Source: Candidatus Lachnoclostridium stercorigallinarum (GTDB lineage Bacteria > Bacillota > Clostridia > Lachnospirales > Lachnospiraceae). From it: 35,651 nucleotides of DNA. Numbering within the stretch: position 1 is the first letter of the stretch; the number at the start of each line of letters is the position of its first letter. A program made the position numbers and the translations under genes. Positions 15,764-24,368 of the stretch are shown here, one piece after another. The notes below the pieces were generated by a model that was not told where the DNA came from, did no database searches, and was given only the letters and a program-made list of their open reading frames with translations. The stretch is taken from contig DXBC01000013.1 of the NCBI GenBank assembly GCA_019116745.1, forward strand, positions 1-35,651, read 5' to 3'.

Positions 15764-16285
15764 TTAGAATGTCGGAACCAGAGATTCCACAAACAGTGCA
15801 AAGTCTCTCAGGAAGGAGATATTTCCTCTGGGAAGAAGCACACCCAGGAATACGGAGAATCCCACATACAAAATCACTGTGATCAGCAGGGAAGTTCCCA
15901 CCAGGAGAGCAATATTTCTCTGCCCCAGAAGCAGTCCGTAAGCCATCAGGAACACGAAGCAGGTTACCATAAAGCCCACCGGCTCATAGGCTAGAGCCAT
16001 AACCACCACCAGCACCATGCCGATGAACAGCTTGCTCTTGAAAAATCCCACTACATCGCCCGGAAACGCCTTAAATGCCGCAGATACCTCCGCCGGCTTA
16101 TGCATCCGGAAAAATTTAAAAATGTTCCACAGAATGGCCAGGATCAAAAGAGCCAGGATTCCCTGAGGCCACTGCTCGGCTCCCAGTTCATTGACCGCCG
16201 ACACAGGCATTGTCGCTCCCACATACCAGAAGCAGAAAATAGAGAAGCCAAGCAGCAATATGTTTACGATTAATTCTATTACCAT
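15764..16285 (-). CDS. tctB: Tripartite tricarboxylate transporter, small permease TctB
   Basis: A 173-residue membrane protein with four to five predicted hydrophobic segments: one at the N-terminus (LIVNILLLGFSIFCFWYVGA), one after QWPQGILALLILAIL, and a cluster in the C-terminal half. The AEQWPQ motif in the first loop and overall size fit TctB, the poorly conserved small subunit that pairs with TctA. AAGGGGA precedes the ATG. It sits between tctC (31 bases upstream) and tctA (12 bases downstream), which strongly supports the call. Confidence 0.9.
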   Translation of the reverse strand: MVIELIVNILLLGFSIFCFWYVGATMPVSAVNELGAEQWPQGILALLILAILWNIFKFFRMHKPAEVSAAFKAFPGDVVGFFKSKLFIGMVLVVVMALAYEPVGFMVTCFVFLMAYGLLLGQRNIALLVGTSLLITVILYVGFSVFLGVLLPRGNISFLRDFALFVESLVPTF

Positions 16286-16316
16286 ACTGTTATCCCCTTA
16301 ATATATGCCGGACCTT

Positions 16317-17402
16317 TTACATCAGCCCTGCGCCCTTCAGATATTCCTCAAAAGTAACATACTCCTGATCGATCAGGCTCTGGAAATCTGCTCCTGTCTG
16401 GTATCCTTCCCGGTCCAGATAAACAGCATTCTTTAAGAATTCCTGATATTCGGGGCTGTCCCATGCTTTCTTGATGGCTGCATCCATAGCGGCCACTGCC
16501 TCCGCCGGAGTATCCGTGCGGGCAAAGATACCGCGCCAGGTTCCGATGTAGGAATCGATGCCCTTCTCGCCGGTGCACTCGATCTCCGGATAGGTGGACA
16601 TCCTCTCCTCAGACAGGGAGATCAGCGGAACGATATCGCCGGAGTCAATCAGACCTTTGATCTCATCCACGCCGCTGATGCTGATGTGGATATGGCCGCC
16701 TGCCATAGCGGAGCTCATCTCAGAACCGCTGGAGTAGCTGACGATCTTCACATAATTTTCCACTTCTGTCACGTCGCACCCCAGACCGCCGGCCAGTGTC
16801 TGCTTCATAGCCACAGAGTCTGCTCCCGTAGCGGTCAGCATGCCGCAGCTCAGCTCCTGGGGATGACTCTTGGCATATTCAATAAACTCGTCAAAATTGG
16901 TGAATTTTCCTTCCATTGCCTTTGCGGAAGATCCCACAATCAGAATGGAATGCACCAGTTTGGAAACAGGAATAAACTCTGCCTTGAAGTCCATGGGCAG
17001 AATCTTCTGCAGATCCAGCATGATCAGGGACTGGGTTCCCAGCATATAGGTATATCCGTCAGCCGGCTGTTTGTAGGCATAGTTCACGCCGTTGGCTCCG
17101 CCGGCGCCTTCCACATTCACGATCTCTACCGGAACGCCCAGCTCCTCCTCCAGAATCGGCTGCAGCGGTCTCAAGGTACCGTCGGCTCCGCCGCCAACCC
17201 CCCATGGACATACCAGGGTCACTTTTCTCTCCCATGTCCAGTCTGACGCGTCAGCCTGGGCCTCCTCCCCTTCAGCTGCCGGTGCTGCGGAATCTGCGGG
17301 AGCTGCCGTCTCGCCGGAGGAACCGCCTCCGCAAGCCGCCAGGGACAGCGTCATCACTGCTGACATAGCCAGGGCCGCAACCTTTTTCCATCTTTTTTTC
17401 AT
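16317..17402 (-). CDS. tctC: Tripartite tricarboxylate transporter binding lipoprotein TctC
   Basis: A 361-residue lipoprotein. KKRWKK and a hydrophobic segment end in the lipobox LAAC, followed by a Gly/Ala/Glu-rich linker (about 20-60). TctC landmarks are VTLVCPWGVGGGADGTLRPL, VNVEGAGGANGVNYAYKQ with PADGYT, and the AMAGGHIHISISG segment. It captures the carboxylate outside the membrane and delivers it to TctAB. The start was placed at MKKRW because GAGGGA lies just upstream; the longer frame to 17441 starts with a low-complexity KHKKRKR stretch and has no site. It is the first gene of tctCBA and divergent from the response regulator, with 188 bases between starts. Confidence 0.94.
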   Translation of the reverse strand: MKKRWKKVAALAMSAVMTLSLAACGGGSSGETAAPADSAAPAAEGEEAQADASDWTWERKVTLVCPWGVGGGADGTLRPLQPILEEELGVPVEIVNVEGAGGANGVNYAYKQPADGYTYMLGTQSLIMLDLQKILPMDFKAEFIPVSKLVHSILIVGSSAKAMEGKFTNFDEFIEYAKSHPQELSCGMLTATGADSVAMKQTLAGGLGCDVTEVENYVKIVSYSSGSEMSSAMAGGHIHISISGVDEIKGLIDSGDIVPLISLSEERMSTYPEIECTGEKGIDSYIGTWRGIFARTDTPAEAVAAMDAAIKKAWDSPEYQEFLKNAVYLDREGYQTGADFQSLIDQEYVTFEEYLKGAGLM

Positions 17403-17425
17403 CTCATTCCCTCTCTTTCTTTTTT

Positions 17426-17440
17426 TGTGCTTTTTGCACA
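17426..17440. promoter_or_regulatory. Short inverted repeat upstream of tctC
   Basis: TGTGC, five Ts and GCACA form a small inverted repeat 24-38 bases before the tctC ATG. It could be a protein site or a leader hairpin. A related ATGTGCAT lies near 17467. Confidence 0.25.
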
Positions 17441-17472
17441 TTTTTTTCTTTAATTATCATTGTACTATGTGC

Positions 17473-17501
17473 ATCTTAACTCAGAGTCTATGTTATCTTA
17501 A
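17473..17501. promoter_or_regulatory. Direct repeats, possible response-regulator operator
   Basis: ATCTTAA occurs at 17473-17479 and 17495-17501, 22 bases apart (two helical turns), in the divergent tctC/regulator promoter region. OmpR-family regulators commonly bind direct repeats on one face of DNA, so this is a candidate site; it is inference only. Confidence 0.3.
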
Positions 17502-17549
17502 ATTTTTGTAAGGTAAACCTGCGTTACTGATTTTCCACAGCGTTCATGT

Positions 17550-17555
17550 TATACT
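17550..17555 (+). promoter_or_regulatory. Likely -10 box of the response regulator gene
   Basis: TATACT lies 36 bases before the regulator ATG. No good -35 is seen at 16-18 bases, which would fit an activator-dependent promoter. Confidence 0.35.
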
Positions 17556-17590
17556 AATGGAACAAGATGTTCGCAGAAAGGAGCTCTGTT

Positions 17591-18289
17591 ATGGCTGAAC
17601 AGCAGAATATTTTAGTAGTCGATGATGATCCGGCCATCCGGCGCATTATCTGCCGGGTTCTGGGAGCGGAGGGGTTCTCCACGGAAGAAGCTACCGGCGG
17701 CATTGACGCGGTGCACATGGCTGAACAGCGCTCCTATTCTCTGATTATTCTGGATCTCATCATGGAAGACATGGATGGCTTTCAGGTAATCAACTATCTG
17801 CGCACCCACGGAATCCTGACCCCGGTTTTTGTCCTCAGCGGCCGTCAGGCGGAGACAGACAAAGTGCTTGCCCTGGGAATCGGCGCCGATGACTATATTA
17901 CCAAGCCCTTCAGCACCATGGTCCTGTGCGCAAAGGTAAAAGCCTGCTTGAGAAGAATCTCCCTGTCCTCTCCAAACGGCCATACCGTTCTCACTGCCGG
18001 AGATTTCCAGTACGTCTGCGATGAGATGAAGCTGTATAAAAACGGGGATGAAATTCCTCTCTCCAGCAAAGAAGCGCTTCTCATGAAATATTTCATGAGC
18101 AATGTCAACCGCATTCTGACAAAAGAGCAGATTTATACCAATGTCTGGAACGACAGCATGGTTGATGACAACACTATCATGGTTCACATTCGGCGGCTTC
18201 GCATGAAAATCGAAGAGGATCCCAATCATCCCAGATATCTGAAAACCATACGGGGCATCGGCTATCAGCTGAAATCTCCTGAGCTGTAG
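17591..18289 (+). CDS. OmpR/PhoB-family response regulator
   Basis: A 232-residue DNA-binding regulator. The receiver domain has acidic Asp11-Asp13 (VVDDD), phospho-acceptor Asp55 in LIILDLIMEDMDGF, Ser83 and Lys105 in YITKPF. The winged-helix domain covers about 130-230 and ends VHIRRLRMKIEEDPNHP then IRGIGYQL, typical of the family. The start was moved from 17567 to 17591 because AAAGGAG lies 8 bases before the second ATG. It is divergent from tctC, while the only sensor kinase of the locus is on the other strand at 11460-13856. The likely target is the tctC promoter; this pairing is inference from location. Confidence 0.93.
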   Translation: MAEQQNILVVDDDPAIRRIICRVLGAEGFSTEEATGGIDAVHMAEQRSYSLIILDLIMEDMDGFQVINYLRTHGILTPVFVLSGRQAETDKVLALGIGADDYITKPFSTMVLCAKVKACLRRISLSSPNGHTVLTAGDFQYVCDEMKLYKNGDEIPLSSKEALLMKYFMSNVNRILTKEQIYTNVWNDSMVDDNTIMVHIRRLRMKIEEDPNHPRYLKTIRGIGYQLKSPEL

Positions 18290-18352
18290 ACTCCGGAAAA
18301 TTCCGCCGCCAAAGCCCTTCTCTTTCACAGAAATAAGATTCCCGTCAAAAGC

Positions 18353-18381
18353 AAAAAGGAGACAGCATTCCGCTGTCTCCT
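18353..18381. terminator. Bidirectional terminator between regulator and HPr-like gene
   Basis: A 10-bp stem (18357-18366 with 18372-18381) and 5-base loop. On the minus strand a run of Ts follows (18353-18357), ending the hprK-to-HPr operon. On the plus strand a weaker T-rich stretch follows, ending the regulator gene. Confidence 0.8.
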
Positions 18382-18403
18382 GAATTTTCTCATTTTTTAT
18401 TTT

Positions 18404-18426
18404 CCGGACGGTTCGGCCGGTTTTTT
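18404..18426 (+). terminator. Weak second terminator after the response regulator
   Basis: CCGG at 18404-18407 can pair with CCGG at 18417-18420, extended by one mismatch, and is followed by six Ts (18421-18426). It is weaker than the hairpin just upstream. Confidence 0.4.
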
Positions 18427-18429
18427 CGT

Positions 18430-18684
18430 CTATTTTGTGCTCAGATACTTTTCAATCTCCCGGACTGCCGCTTCCTCATCTTTTCCGTCTGCGCTCACGG
18501 TGATCTCCTCGCCGCTGGCCAGACCCAGAGTCATCATTCCCATGATGCTCTTGGCGTTAAAGCGGGCATCTCCGTTCTCCACATAGATGCTGCTTTCAAA
18601 CTGACTGGCAATCTGCACCAGCATTGCCACCGGTCTTGCTTCGAGTCCTGATGCGAGTTCAATCCTGATTGTCTTTCTTGTCAT
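18430..18684 (-). CDS. HPr-like regulatory protein lacking the catalytic His (Crh-like)
   Basis: An 84-residue HPr fold protein. The active-site region reads ASGLEARPVAM, with Glu15 where phosphotransferase HPr has His15, so it cannot take phosphate from enzyme I. The regulatory site NAKSIMGMM keeps Ser46, the target of HPr kinase, whose gene is upstream in the same operon. This matches Crh of Bacillus (Gln15, encoded next to whiA/yvcL), so a role in carbon catabolite signalling is likely, while the Glu15 variant itself is an observation. AGGAGG lies 7 bases before the ATG at 18684; an ATG at 18699 overlapping the whiA stop is less likely. Confidence 0.9.
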   Translation of the reverse strand: MTRKTIRIELASGLEARPVAMLVQIASQFESSIYVENGDARFNAKSIMGMMTLGLASGEEITVSADGKDEEAAVREIEKYLSTK

Positions 18685-18695
18685 AATAATCCTCC

Positions 18696-19670
18696 TCATT
18701 CCTTGGAAACATCCGTTTCCGGCGCCTGTTCCCTTAAGCTTTCGGCAATTTCACTGAGACGGCGGAGCCGGTGATTGACACCGGACTTCCCCACAGGCGG
18801 CTCAAGAGCTTCCCCAAGCTCCTTTAGTGTTGCATCCGGCTTCAACAGCCTTGCCTGTGCCATCTGCTCCAGATTTTCAGGAAGACTCTCAAAGCCAATT
18901 GTATCACGGATATACTCAATATCCCTTATCTGCTTTACGGAAGCAGCTACCGTCTTGTTGATATTGGCCGTCTCACAGTTGACCTGGCGGTTCACACTGT
19001 TTCTCATCTCCTTCAGGATCCGGATATTTTCCAGCTCCATGAGAGACACCGGCGCCTCCATCACATTCAGAACATCTACGATCTGACTTCCCTCTTTGAT
19101 GTACACCACATAGTATTTCTTGCGCTTCACGATTTTGGCGTCCAGGTCAAAGGTACTCATGATTTCCCTCAGCTGTTCCGCCTTTGCCTCCGTGGCGCAG
19201 ACAATCTCAAAATGATAAAACTTTTCCGGATCGCTGACGGAACCGGCCGCCAGAAATGCGCCGCGGATAAATGCCCGCCGGCAGCACGCCTGCTGCGTCA
19301 CCACATTCCGGATCACGGAAAGATTTTCCCGGATTTCACCATCCGCCCCAATGAGCTTTGCCGCCTGAAGAACGCGGCAGGCGTCCTCATGCCTTCCCAC
19401 CGTCACGGTATAAACCCGATTCTTACGCAGGTGCACATTACGACGTATCGTCACATCCGTAACTATATTAAATGTTTTTTTCAATAATGTAAAGTACTTT
19501 CTTGCAACTGCCACATTTTCCGTGTGGATCCTGATGCAGTACCGGTCGTCGGCAGAAATCTGAATCCGGCCGCAGAGACTTAAAATCGCGGCGATTTCCG
19601 CGATCTGACAATGTCTTGCCGGACTGACCTGCCGGGACAGCTCATCTTTTACTCTGGAAGAAAATGACAT
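18696..19670 (-). CDS. whiA: DNA-binding protein WhiA
   Basis: A 324-residue protein starting SFSSRVKDELSRQV. The N-terminal two-thirds is a degenerate LAGLIDADG homing-endonuclease-like domain (RRAFIRGAFLAAGSVSDPEKFYHFEI). The C-terminal helix-turn-helix includes ANINKTVAASVKQIRDI and LKELGEALEPPVGKSGVNHRLRRL. WhiA is a sporulation regulator in Streptomyces and affects division and chromosome segregation in Bacillus. GAGGTG precedes the ATG. It starts 8 bases after the rapZ stop; the yvcK/glmR gene often found between them is absent here. Confidence 0.95.
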   Translation of the reverse strand: MSFSSRVKDELSRQVSPARHCQIAEIAAILSLCGRIQISADDRYCIRIHTENVAVARKYFTLLKKTFNIVTDVTIRRNVHLRKNRVYTVTVGRHEDACRVLQAAKLIGADGEIRENLSVIRNVVTQQACCRRAFIRGAFLAAGSVSDPEKFYHFEIVCATEAKAEQLREIMSTFDLDAKIVKRKKYYVVYIKEGSQIVDVLNVMEAPVSLMELENIRILKEMRNSVNRQVNCETANINKTVAASVKQIRDIEYIRDTIGFESLPENLEQMAQARLLKPDATLKELGEALEPPVGKSGVNHRLRRLSEIAESLREQAPETDVSKE

Positions 19671-19678
19671 TTCACACC

Positions 19679-20554
19679 TCAGCTCATCCGCTTGTTATCC
19701 TTATCAATATCCCGGTGCTCCAGCTTCACTCCCAGCTCCTTCTTCTCCTTCAGCCTGCTGTAGAGCGCTCCCGCCACCGTCACGGAACGGTGTTTTCCCC
19801 CGGTGCAGCCCACAGCGATCACCAGCTGGTTCTTCCCTTCCTTAATATAGTTGGGAATCAGAAACTCCATCATATCGTAGAGCTTTTCCAGAAATTTCTC
19901 ACAGGTGCCGCCCTGCATCACATACTCCCTCACCCTGGCGTCCTCTCCCGTCTGGTATTTCAGCTCCTCCACATAGTAGGGATTTGGCAGAAACCTCACG
20001 TCAAACACCAGATCCGCATCCACCGGAATTCCGTATTTGAAGCCAAAGGACAGGACCGTAACAAACAGGTTTTCATAGGGCTGGCCGCCGGAAAAGATTC
20101 TGGCCAGCTCCTCCCGCAGTTCCCTGGTAAGAAGGCTGCTGGTGTCCAGAATATAGTCTGCCTGCCGTTTCAGGAAAGCCACCTTTTCCCGTTCCCTGGC
20201 GATTCCCCGGTCCAGCCTGCCGTTTCCCGCCAGAGGATGATTTCTCCTGGTCTCCTTGTAGCGCTTGATGAGCACCTCGTCAGAAGCGTCCAGAAACAGG
20301 ATCTGACAGGGAATCTTCTTCATCTTCCACCGGTCCAGGATCTCCTGCAGCTGGGAAAGCTCATCCCCGCTTCGGATATCCACCCCCATGGCGACATCCT
20401 CCGGTTCCCCGGAATTTTCCCTCAGAAGATCCACAAATTTTTCCATAAGGAGAACCGGCATATTGTCCACGCAGTAAAAGCCCAGGTCCTCAAACATTTT
20501 CAGGGCCACTGTTTTTCCCGCCCCTGACATTCCCGTTACAATCACCAGCTTCAT
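19679..20554 (-). CDS. rapZ: RNase adapter/nucleotide-binding protein RapZ (YvcJ)
   Basis: A 291-residue P-loop protein with Walker A GMSGAGKT at 8-15, DNMPVLLMEKF, the central DVRFLPNPYYVEELKYQTG segment and the C-terminal VGCTGGKHRSV motif. In E. coli RapZ senses glucosamine 6-phosphate and controls glmS via small RNAs; in Bacillus YvcJ is a nucleotidase linked to competence. Which role applies here is open. The ATG overlaps the murB stop as ATGA and has GGAAGG upstream. The order murB-rapZ-whiA ties cell-wall precursor supply to this regulator. Confidence 0.95.
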   Translation of the reverse strand: MKLVIVTGMSGAGKTVALKMFEDLGFYCVDNMPVLLMEKFVDLLRENSGEPEDVAMGVDIRSGDELSQLQEILDRWKMKKIPCQILFLDASDEVLIKRYKETRRNHPLAGNGRLDRGIAREREKVAFLKRQADYILDTSSLLTRELREELARIFSGGQPYENLFVTVLSFGFKYGIPVDADLVFDVRFLPNPYYVEELKYQTGEDARVREYVMQGGTCEKFLEKLYDMMEFLIPNYIKEGKNQLVIAVGCTGGKHRSVTVAGALYSRLKEKKELGVKLEHRDIDKDNKRMS

Positions 20555-21486
20555 GGCCGCCTTCCTTCCTCCGGCTCCTCAAATTCTCCCAGAGTCCGCA
20601 CCTCCAGCTCCAGAGAGACGCCGAACCGTTCCTCCACCGTTCTCTGCACGTCCCGGCACAGTTTCATGATATCACCGGCAGTGGCTCCGCCCCGGTTGAT
20701 CACAAAGCCGCAGTGTTTTTCCGAAACCTGGGCGCCGCCTACCCGGTAGCCTCTCAGGCCCGCGTCCTGAATCAGCTTTCCTGCAAAATATCCTTCCGGC
20801 CGCTTAAAGGTGCTGCCTGCGCTCGGATATTCCAGGGGCTGTTTTTCCCTTCTTCTCGCGGAAAAATCTTCCATGGCGGCGCAGATCTCCTCCCGGCTCC
20901 CCGTTTTCAGCTCTAGCTCCGCCTCCAGCACAATCAGTTTTCTCTCCGGTATGCAGCTTCTCCGATAACCCAGCTCCAGTTCATCAGCGGAAAGCTCCAG
21001 GATTTTCCCCTCTTCCGTCATCAGCCTGGCACGGCGGACCACATCCTTCATCTCAAAGCCGTAGGCACCGGCGTTCATCACCAGAGCCCCTCCCAGAGTT
21101 CCCGGAATTCCGCCGGCAGCCTCCAGCCCGGACAGCTCCCGGCGGCAGGCCTCCTTTGCCAGGCGGGAAAGCAGGATGCCTGCCCCCGCCCGGACTTCCT
21201 GTCCCCTGAAATCACAGAAGCTCCAGGCATCTCCCATGTGAATCACCACTCCCCGGTATCCCCGGTCTCCCACCAGGAGATTGCTTCCGTTTCCCAGCAG
21301 ATAAAAGGGCATTCCATGCTCTCTGCAGATTCTGACCACTGCGGCCAGGGCCTTCTCATCCTCCGGTGACACAAAATAGTCAGCCTTTCCGCCGGCCCGG
21401 AATGTCACATGAGGAGCCATGGGTTCCATGGTCCTCACATTGCTTTCTCCAGCCGCCGAAATCAGTTGTTCCAGCATTTGTTCCAT
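20551..21486 (-). CDS. murB: UDP-N-acetylmuramate dehydrogenase
   Basis: An enzyme of about 311 residues that reduces UDP-GlcNAc-enolpyruvate to UDP-MurNAc with FAD and NADPH, the second committed step of peptidoglycan synthesis. FAD-binding motifs are YLLGNGSNLLVGD and AAGGIPGTLGGALVMNAGAYG; the substrate-proton donor region is YPSAGSTFKRPEG with the catalytic Ser, and the C-terminal CGFVINRGGATAGD is typical. The second ATG (21486) was preferred because GGAGG lies 6 bases upstream; the first ATG is at 21489. It is in operon with hprK upstream (18 bases) and rapZ downstream. Confidence 0.96.
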   Translation of the reverse strand: MEQMLEQLISAAGESNVRTMEPMAPHVTFRAGGKADYFVSPEDEKALAAVVRICREHGMPFYLLGNGSNLLVGDRGYRGVVIHMGDAWSFCDFRGQEVRAGAGILLSRLAKEACRRELSGLEAAGGIPGTLGGALVMNAGAYGFEMKDVVRRARLMTEEGKILELSADELELGYRRSCIPERKLIVLEAELELKTGSREEICAAMEDFSARRREKQPLEYPSAGSTFKRPEGYFAGKLIQDAGLRGYRVGGAQVSEKHCGFVINRGGATAGDIMKLCRDVQRTVEERFGVSLELEVRTLGEFEEPEEGRRP

Positions 21487-21504
21487 CATTTCCCTCCGCT
21501 CGGA

Positions 21505-22431
21505 TCAGTCCGTCTGGGCGAAATTGGCCTGTACTCTGCGGTACAGCTCCTGGGCCGCATTATAGCCCATCTTCTTCTGACGGTAGTTTACTGCTGCTGT
21601 CTCCGTGATGATGGCCAGATTCCGTCCGGGACGGATGGGAATGGAATGGCAGACCACCTTATTTCCCAGAAACTCCGTATACTGGTCCTCCAGCCCGAGA
21701 CGGTCATACTCCTTGTCTCTGTCCCATTCCTCCAGTTTGATCACCATATCGATCTGCTGACTGTCTTTTACGCTCTCCACGCCGAACAGGGCCTTCACAT
21801 CAATGATGCCCACGCCTCTCAGCTCGATCATGTGCTTTGTAATATCGGGAGCGCTTCCCACCAGGGTGTCGTCGCTGACTTTGCGGATCTCCACCACATC
21901 GTCCGTCACCAGACGATGACCGCGCTTGATCAGCTCCAGGGCTGCCTCGCTTTTTCCGATGCCGCTCTCTCCCATAATCAGCACGCCTTCGCCGAACACA
22001 TCCACCAGAACTCCGTGAATACTGATCATGGGCGCCAGCTTCACATTCAGCCAGCGGATCACCTCCGCCATCAGGCCGGATGTAGCTTTCTCTGACACCA
22101 GGCAGGGGACTCCGTAATAATTGCACACGGTGATCATATCCTCATCCGGCATCAGCCCCCGGCTGAACAGCACACAGGGGATCTTGCTGGATACCAGCTG
22201 CTCATACCGCTGGAGTTTCTCCTCATGCCCCATGGCGGAAATATACGCCTGCTCCACATTCCCGATGATCTGCACCCTCTCATTGTCGAAATGATCAAAA
22301 AATCCGGCCAGCTGCAGAGCCGGGCGGTTTACCTCCGGATGGGTCAGCACAATTTTCTCCGCATCAATATCCGGCGTCATATTTTTTAACTGAAACTTCT
22401 GAATCAGCTCTGTAATCTCAACTCCGTGCAT
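21505..22431 (-). CDS. hprK: HPr kinase/phosphorylase
   Basis: A bifunctional enzyme of about 308 residues that phosphorylates and dephosphorylates HPr on Ser46 according to glycolytic state, controlling catabolite repression. The C-terminal half has Walker A GESGIGKS, then ELIKRGHRLVTDDVVEI and the family signature LRGVGIIDVKALFGVESV. The N-terminal half (LTHPEVNRPALQLAGFFDHF) is also typical. The ATG at 22431 follows AAGGAGG at 9 bases; an in-frame GTG at 22440 directly abuts the site and is unlikely. It heads the hprK-murB-rapZ-whiA-HPr-like operon, which encodes its own probable substrate. Confidence 0.96.
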   Translation of the reverse strand: MHGVEITELIQKFQLKNMTPDIDAEKIVLTHPEVNRPALQLAGFFDHFDNERVQIIGNVEQAYISAMGHEEKLQRYEQLVSSKIPCVLFSRGLMPDEDMITVCNYYGVPCLVSEKATSGLMAEVIRWLNVKLAPMISIHGVLVDVFGEGVLIMGESGIGKSEAALELIKRGHRLVTDDVVEIRKVSDDTLVGSAPDITKHMIELRGVGIIDVKALFGVESVKDSQQIDMVIKLEEWDRDKEYDRLGLEDQYTEFLGNKVVCHSIPIRPGRNLAIITETAAVNYRQKKMGYNAAQELYRRVQANFAQTD

Positions 22432-22467
22432 AAAAGGCACCCTCCTTTTCCTTCCTTCTTTTGTCTT

Positions 22468-22496
22468 ATCCTACCATAAATTCCCCCGATTGTCAT
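22468..22496 (-). promoter_or_regulatory. Promoter of the hprK operon
   Basis: On the minus strand ATGACA (22491-22496) and TAGGAT (22468-22473) are 17 bases apart. The predicted start near 22461 gives a leader of about 30 bases. Confidence 0.5.
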
Positions 22497-22508
22497 TACA
22501 GAGAACCG

Positions 22509-24365
22509 TCAGTGAAAAAAATTGTAAACGCTCTCCGCCGCCTTCCGGTTCATTCCCGGAACCTGGCACAGCTCCTCCACATCCGCTCCCTTTACCGCCT
22601 CGATGGATTTGAAATGGCGCATAAGGGCCTTTCTCCTGGTTTCCCCGATTCCGTCAATATCGTCCAGTACCGAACGGACCTGGCCCTTGCTCCGCAGGCT
22701 GCGGTGATACTCAATGGCAAACCGGTGGGCCTCGTCCTGGATTCTGGTAATGAGCTTAAAGCCTTCCGAGTGACGGTCGATGGGAATTTCCACATTGTGA
22801 TAGTACAGGCCTCTGGTGCGGTGGTTGTCGTCCTTTACCATGCCGCAGACGGGAATCTCCAATCCCAGCTCGTCCAGCACTTCCAGGGCCACATTCACCT
22901 GGCCCCGGCCTCCGTCCATCATAATCAGATCGGGAAAGCGGGTGAAACTGCCGTACTCCTCTCCCACGCCCTTTTCCTTCAGCAGCTCATGCTCCTCCAG
23001 CCCGTGAGAAAAGCGCCGGATGAGCACCTCTCTCATGGAGGCGTAGTCGTTGGCCCCCTTCACCCATTTGATCTTGAATTTCCGGTAATCATTGCGCTTC
23101 GGCCGGCCGTCCTCGTACACCACCATGGAACCCACGGAGTCAAAGCCGCTGATATTGGAAATGTCGTAGGCCTCGATGCGGCGCACCCATTTTAGATCCA
23201 GCCAGTCCCCGATCTGGTTCATGGCGCCGATGGTGCGCAGCTCCTCCCGCTTGATCTTCTCCTTGTCCTGCTCCAGCACCATGGCCGCATTTTTCTGGGC
23301 CAGTTCCACCAGCCGCTCCTTCTGCCCTTTCTGGGGCACCAAAATCCGCACCTTCTGCCCCTTTTTCGCAGTCAGCCACTGACTGATGGTGTCCTCGTCC
23401 TCCAGCTTTTCCTGGACCCACAGCTCCCTGGGCACAAAAGGCGTGCCGGAATAAAACTGCTTTACAAAGCAGGTGAGAATCTGAGGCGTATCCTCCTCCA
23501 CTGCCGTTCTCAGATGAAAATGCTCTCTTCCGATGAGCTTTCCCTCCCGCACAAAAAACACCTGGACCACCGCGTCCTGATCGTCTCTGGCCATGGCGAT
23601 CACATCCCTGTCGTCTGTGGAGCTGCTGGTGATCTTCTGCTTCTGGGCCACCTGCTTCACGCTGTTTAACAGATCCCGGTATTCAATGGCCTTCTCATAG
23701 TCCATGGCCTCCGAGGCATCCATCATATTTTTTTCCAGCCTCTTCAGGATGGTATCGTATTTTCCGCTTAAAAATTCCACCACCTGGTCTATCCGCTCCC
23801 GGTACTCCTCCTGGCTGACATACCCCTGACAGGGGGCATCGCACTGCTTGATGTGATAATTGAGGCAGGGACGGTCCTTTCCGATGTCCTTCGGCAGAGA
23901 ACGGCTGCAGGTTCTGATCTTGTACAGTTTGTGAATCAGCTCGATGGTATCCTTCACCGCGCCGGCGCTGGTGTAGGGGCCGAAATAGCGGCTCTTGTCC
24001 TTTTTCATCTGCCGGGAAAACAGCACCCTGGGAAAGGGCTCTCCCACTGTCACCTTGATGTAGGGATAGGTCTTATCATCCTTCAGCATGGTGTTGTACC
24101 TGGGGCGGTACTCCTTGATCAGGTTGCACTCCAGCACCAGAGCTTCCAGCTCCGAGTCGGTAATAATATACTCAAATCTGGCAATCCGCGACACCATCTG
24201 CTCGATTTTGGCCGTCTTGTTCCGGCTGCTCTGAAAATACTGGCGAACCCGGTTTTTCAGGCTCACCGCCTTTCCCACATAGATGATCTCATCCTTAGCG
24301 TCGTGCATCAGATAAACCCCCGGCTGCGCCGGAAGCTTTTTCAGTTCTTCCTCTATATTGAACAT
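22509..24365 (-). CDS. uvrC: Excinuclease ABC subunit C
   Basis: A 618-residue nuclease subunit that makes both cuts during nucleotide excision repair. The GIY-YIG domain at the N-terminus ([30 protein letters not shown], about 15-44) makes the 3' cut. A UVR motif for UvrB contact is near 195-235. The RNase H-like domain ([23 protein letters not shown], later [12 protein letters not shown]) makes the 5' cut, and a helix-hairpin-helix ([16 protein letters not shown]) ends the protein. AGGAGG lies 6 bases before the ATG. It starts shortly after the DUF1653 gene and ends before the hprK promoter. Confidence 0.96.
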   Translation of the reverse strand: MFNIEEELKKLPAQPGVYLMHDAKDEIIYVGKAVSLKNRVRQYFQSSRNKTAKIEQMVSRIARFEYIITDSELEALVLECNLIKEYRPRYNTMLKDDKTYPYIKVTVGEPFPRVLFSRQMKKDKSRYFGPYTSAGAVKDTIELIHKLYKIRTCSRSLPKDIGKDRPCLNYHIKQCDAPCQGYVSQEEYRERIDQVVEFLSGKYDTILKRLEKNMMDASEAMDYEKAIEYRDLLNSVKQVAQKQKITSSSTDDRDVIAMARDDQDAVVQVFFVREGKLIGREHFHLRTAVEEDTPQILTCFVKQFYSGTPFVPRELWVQEKLEDEDTISQWLTAKKGQKVRILVPQKGQKERLVELAQKNAAMVLEQDKEKIKREELRTIGAMNQIGDWLDLKWVRRIEAYDISNISGFDSVGSMVVYEDGRPKRNDYRKFKIKWVKGANDYASMREVLIRRFSHGLEEHELLKEKGVGEEYGSFTRFPDLIMMDGGRGQVNVALEVLDELGLEIPVCGMVKDDNHRTRGLYYHNVEIPIDRHSEGFKLITRIQDEAHRFAIEYHRSLRSKGQVRSVLDDIDGIGETRRKALMRHFKSIEAVKGADVEELCQVPGMNRKAAESVYNFFH

Positions 24366-24368
24366 CCC

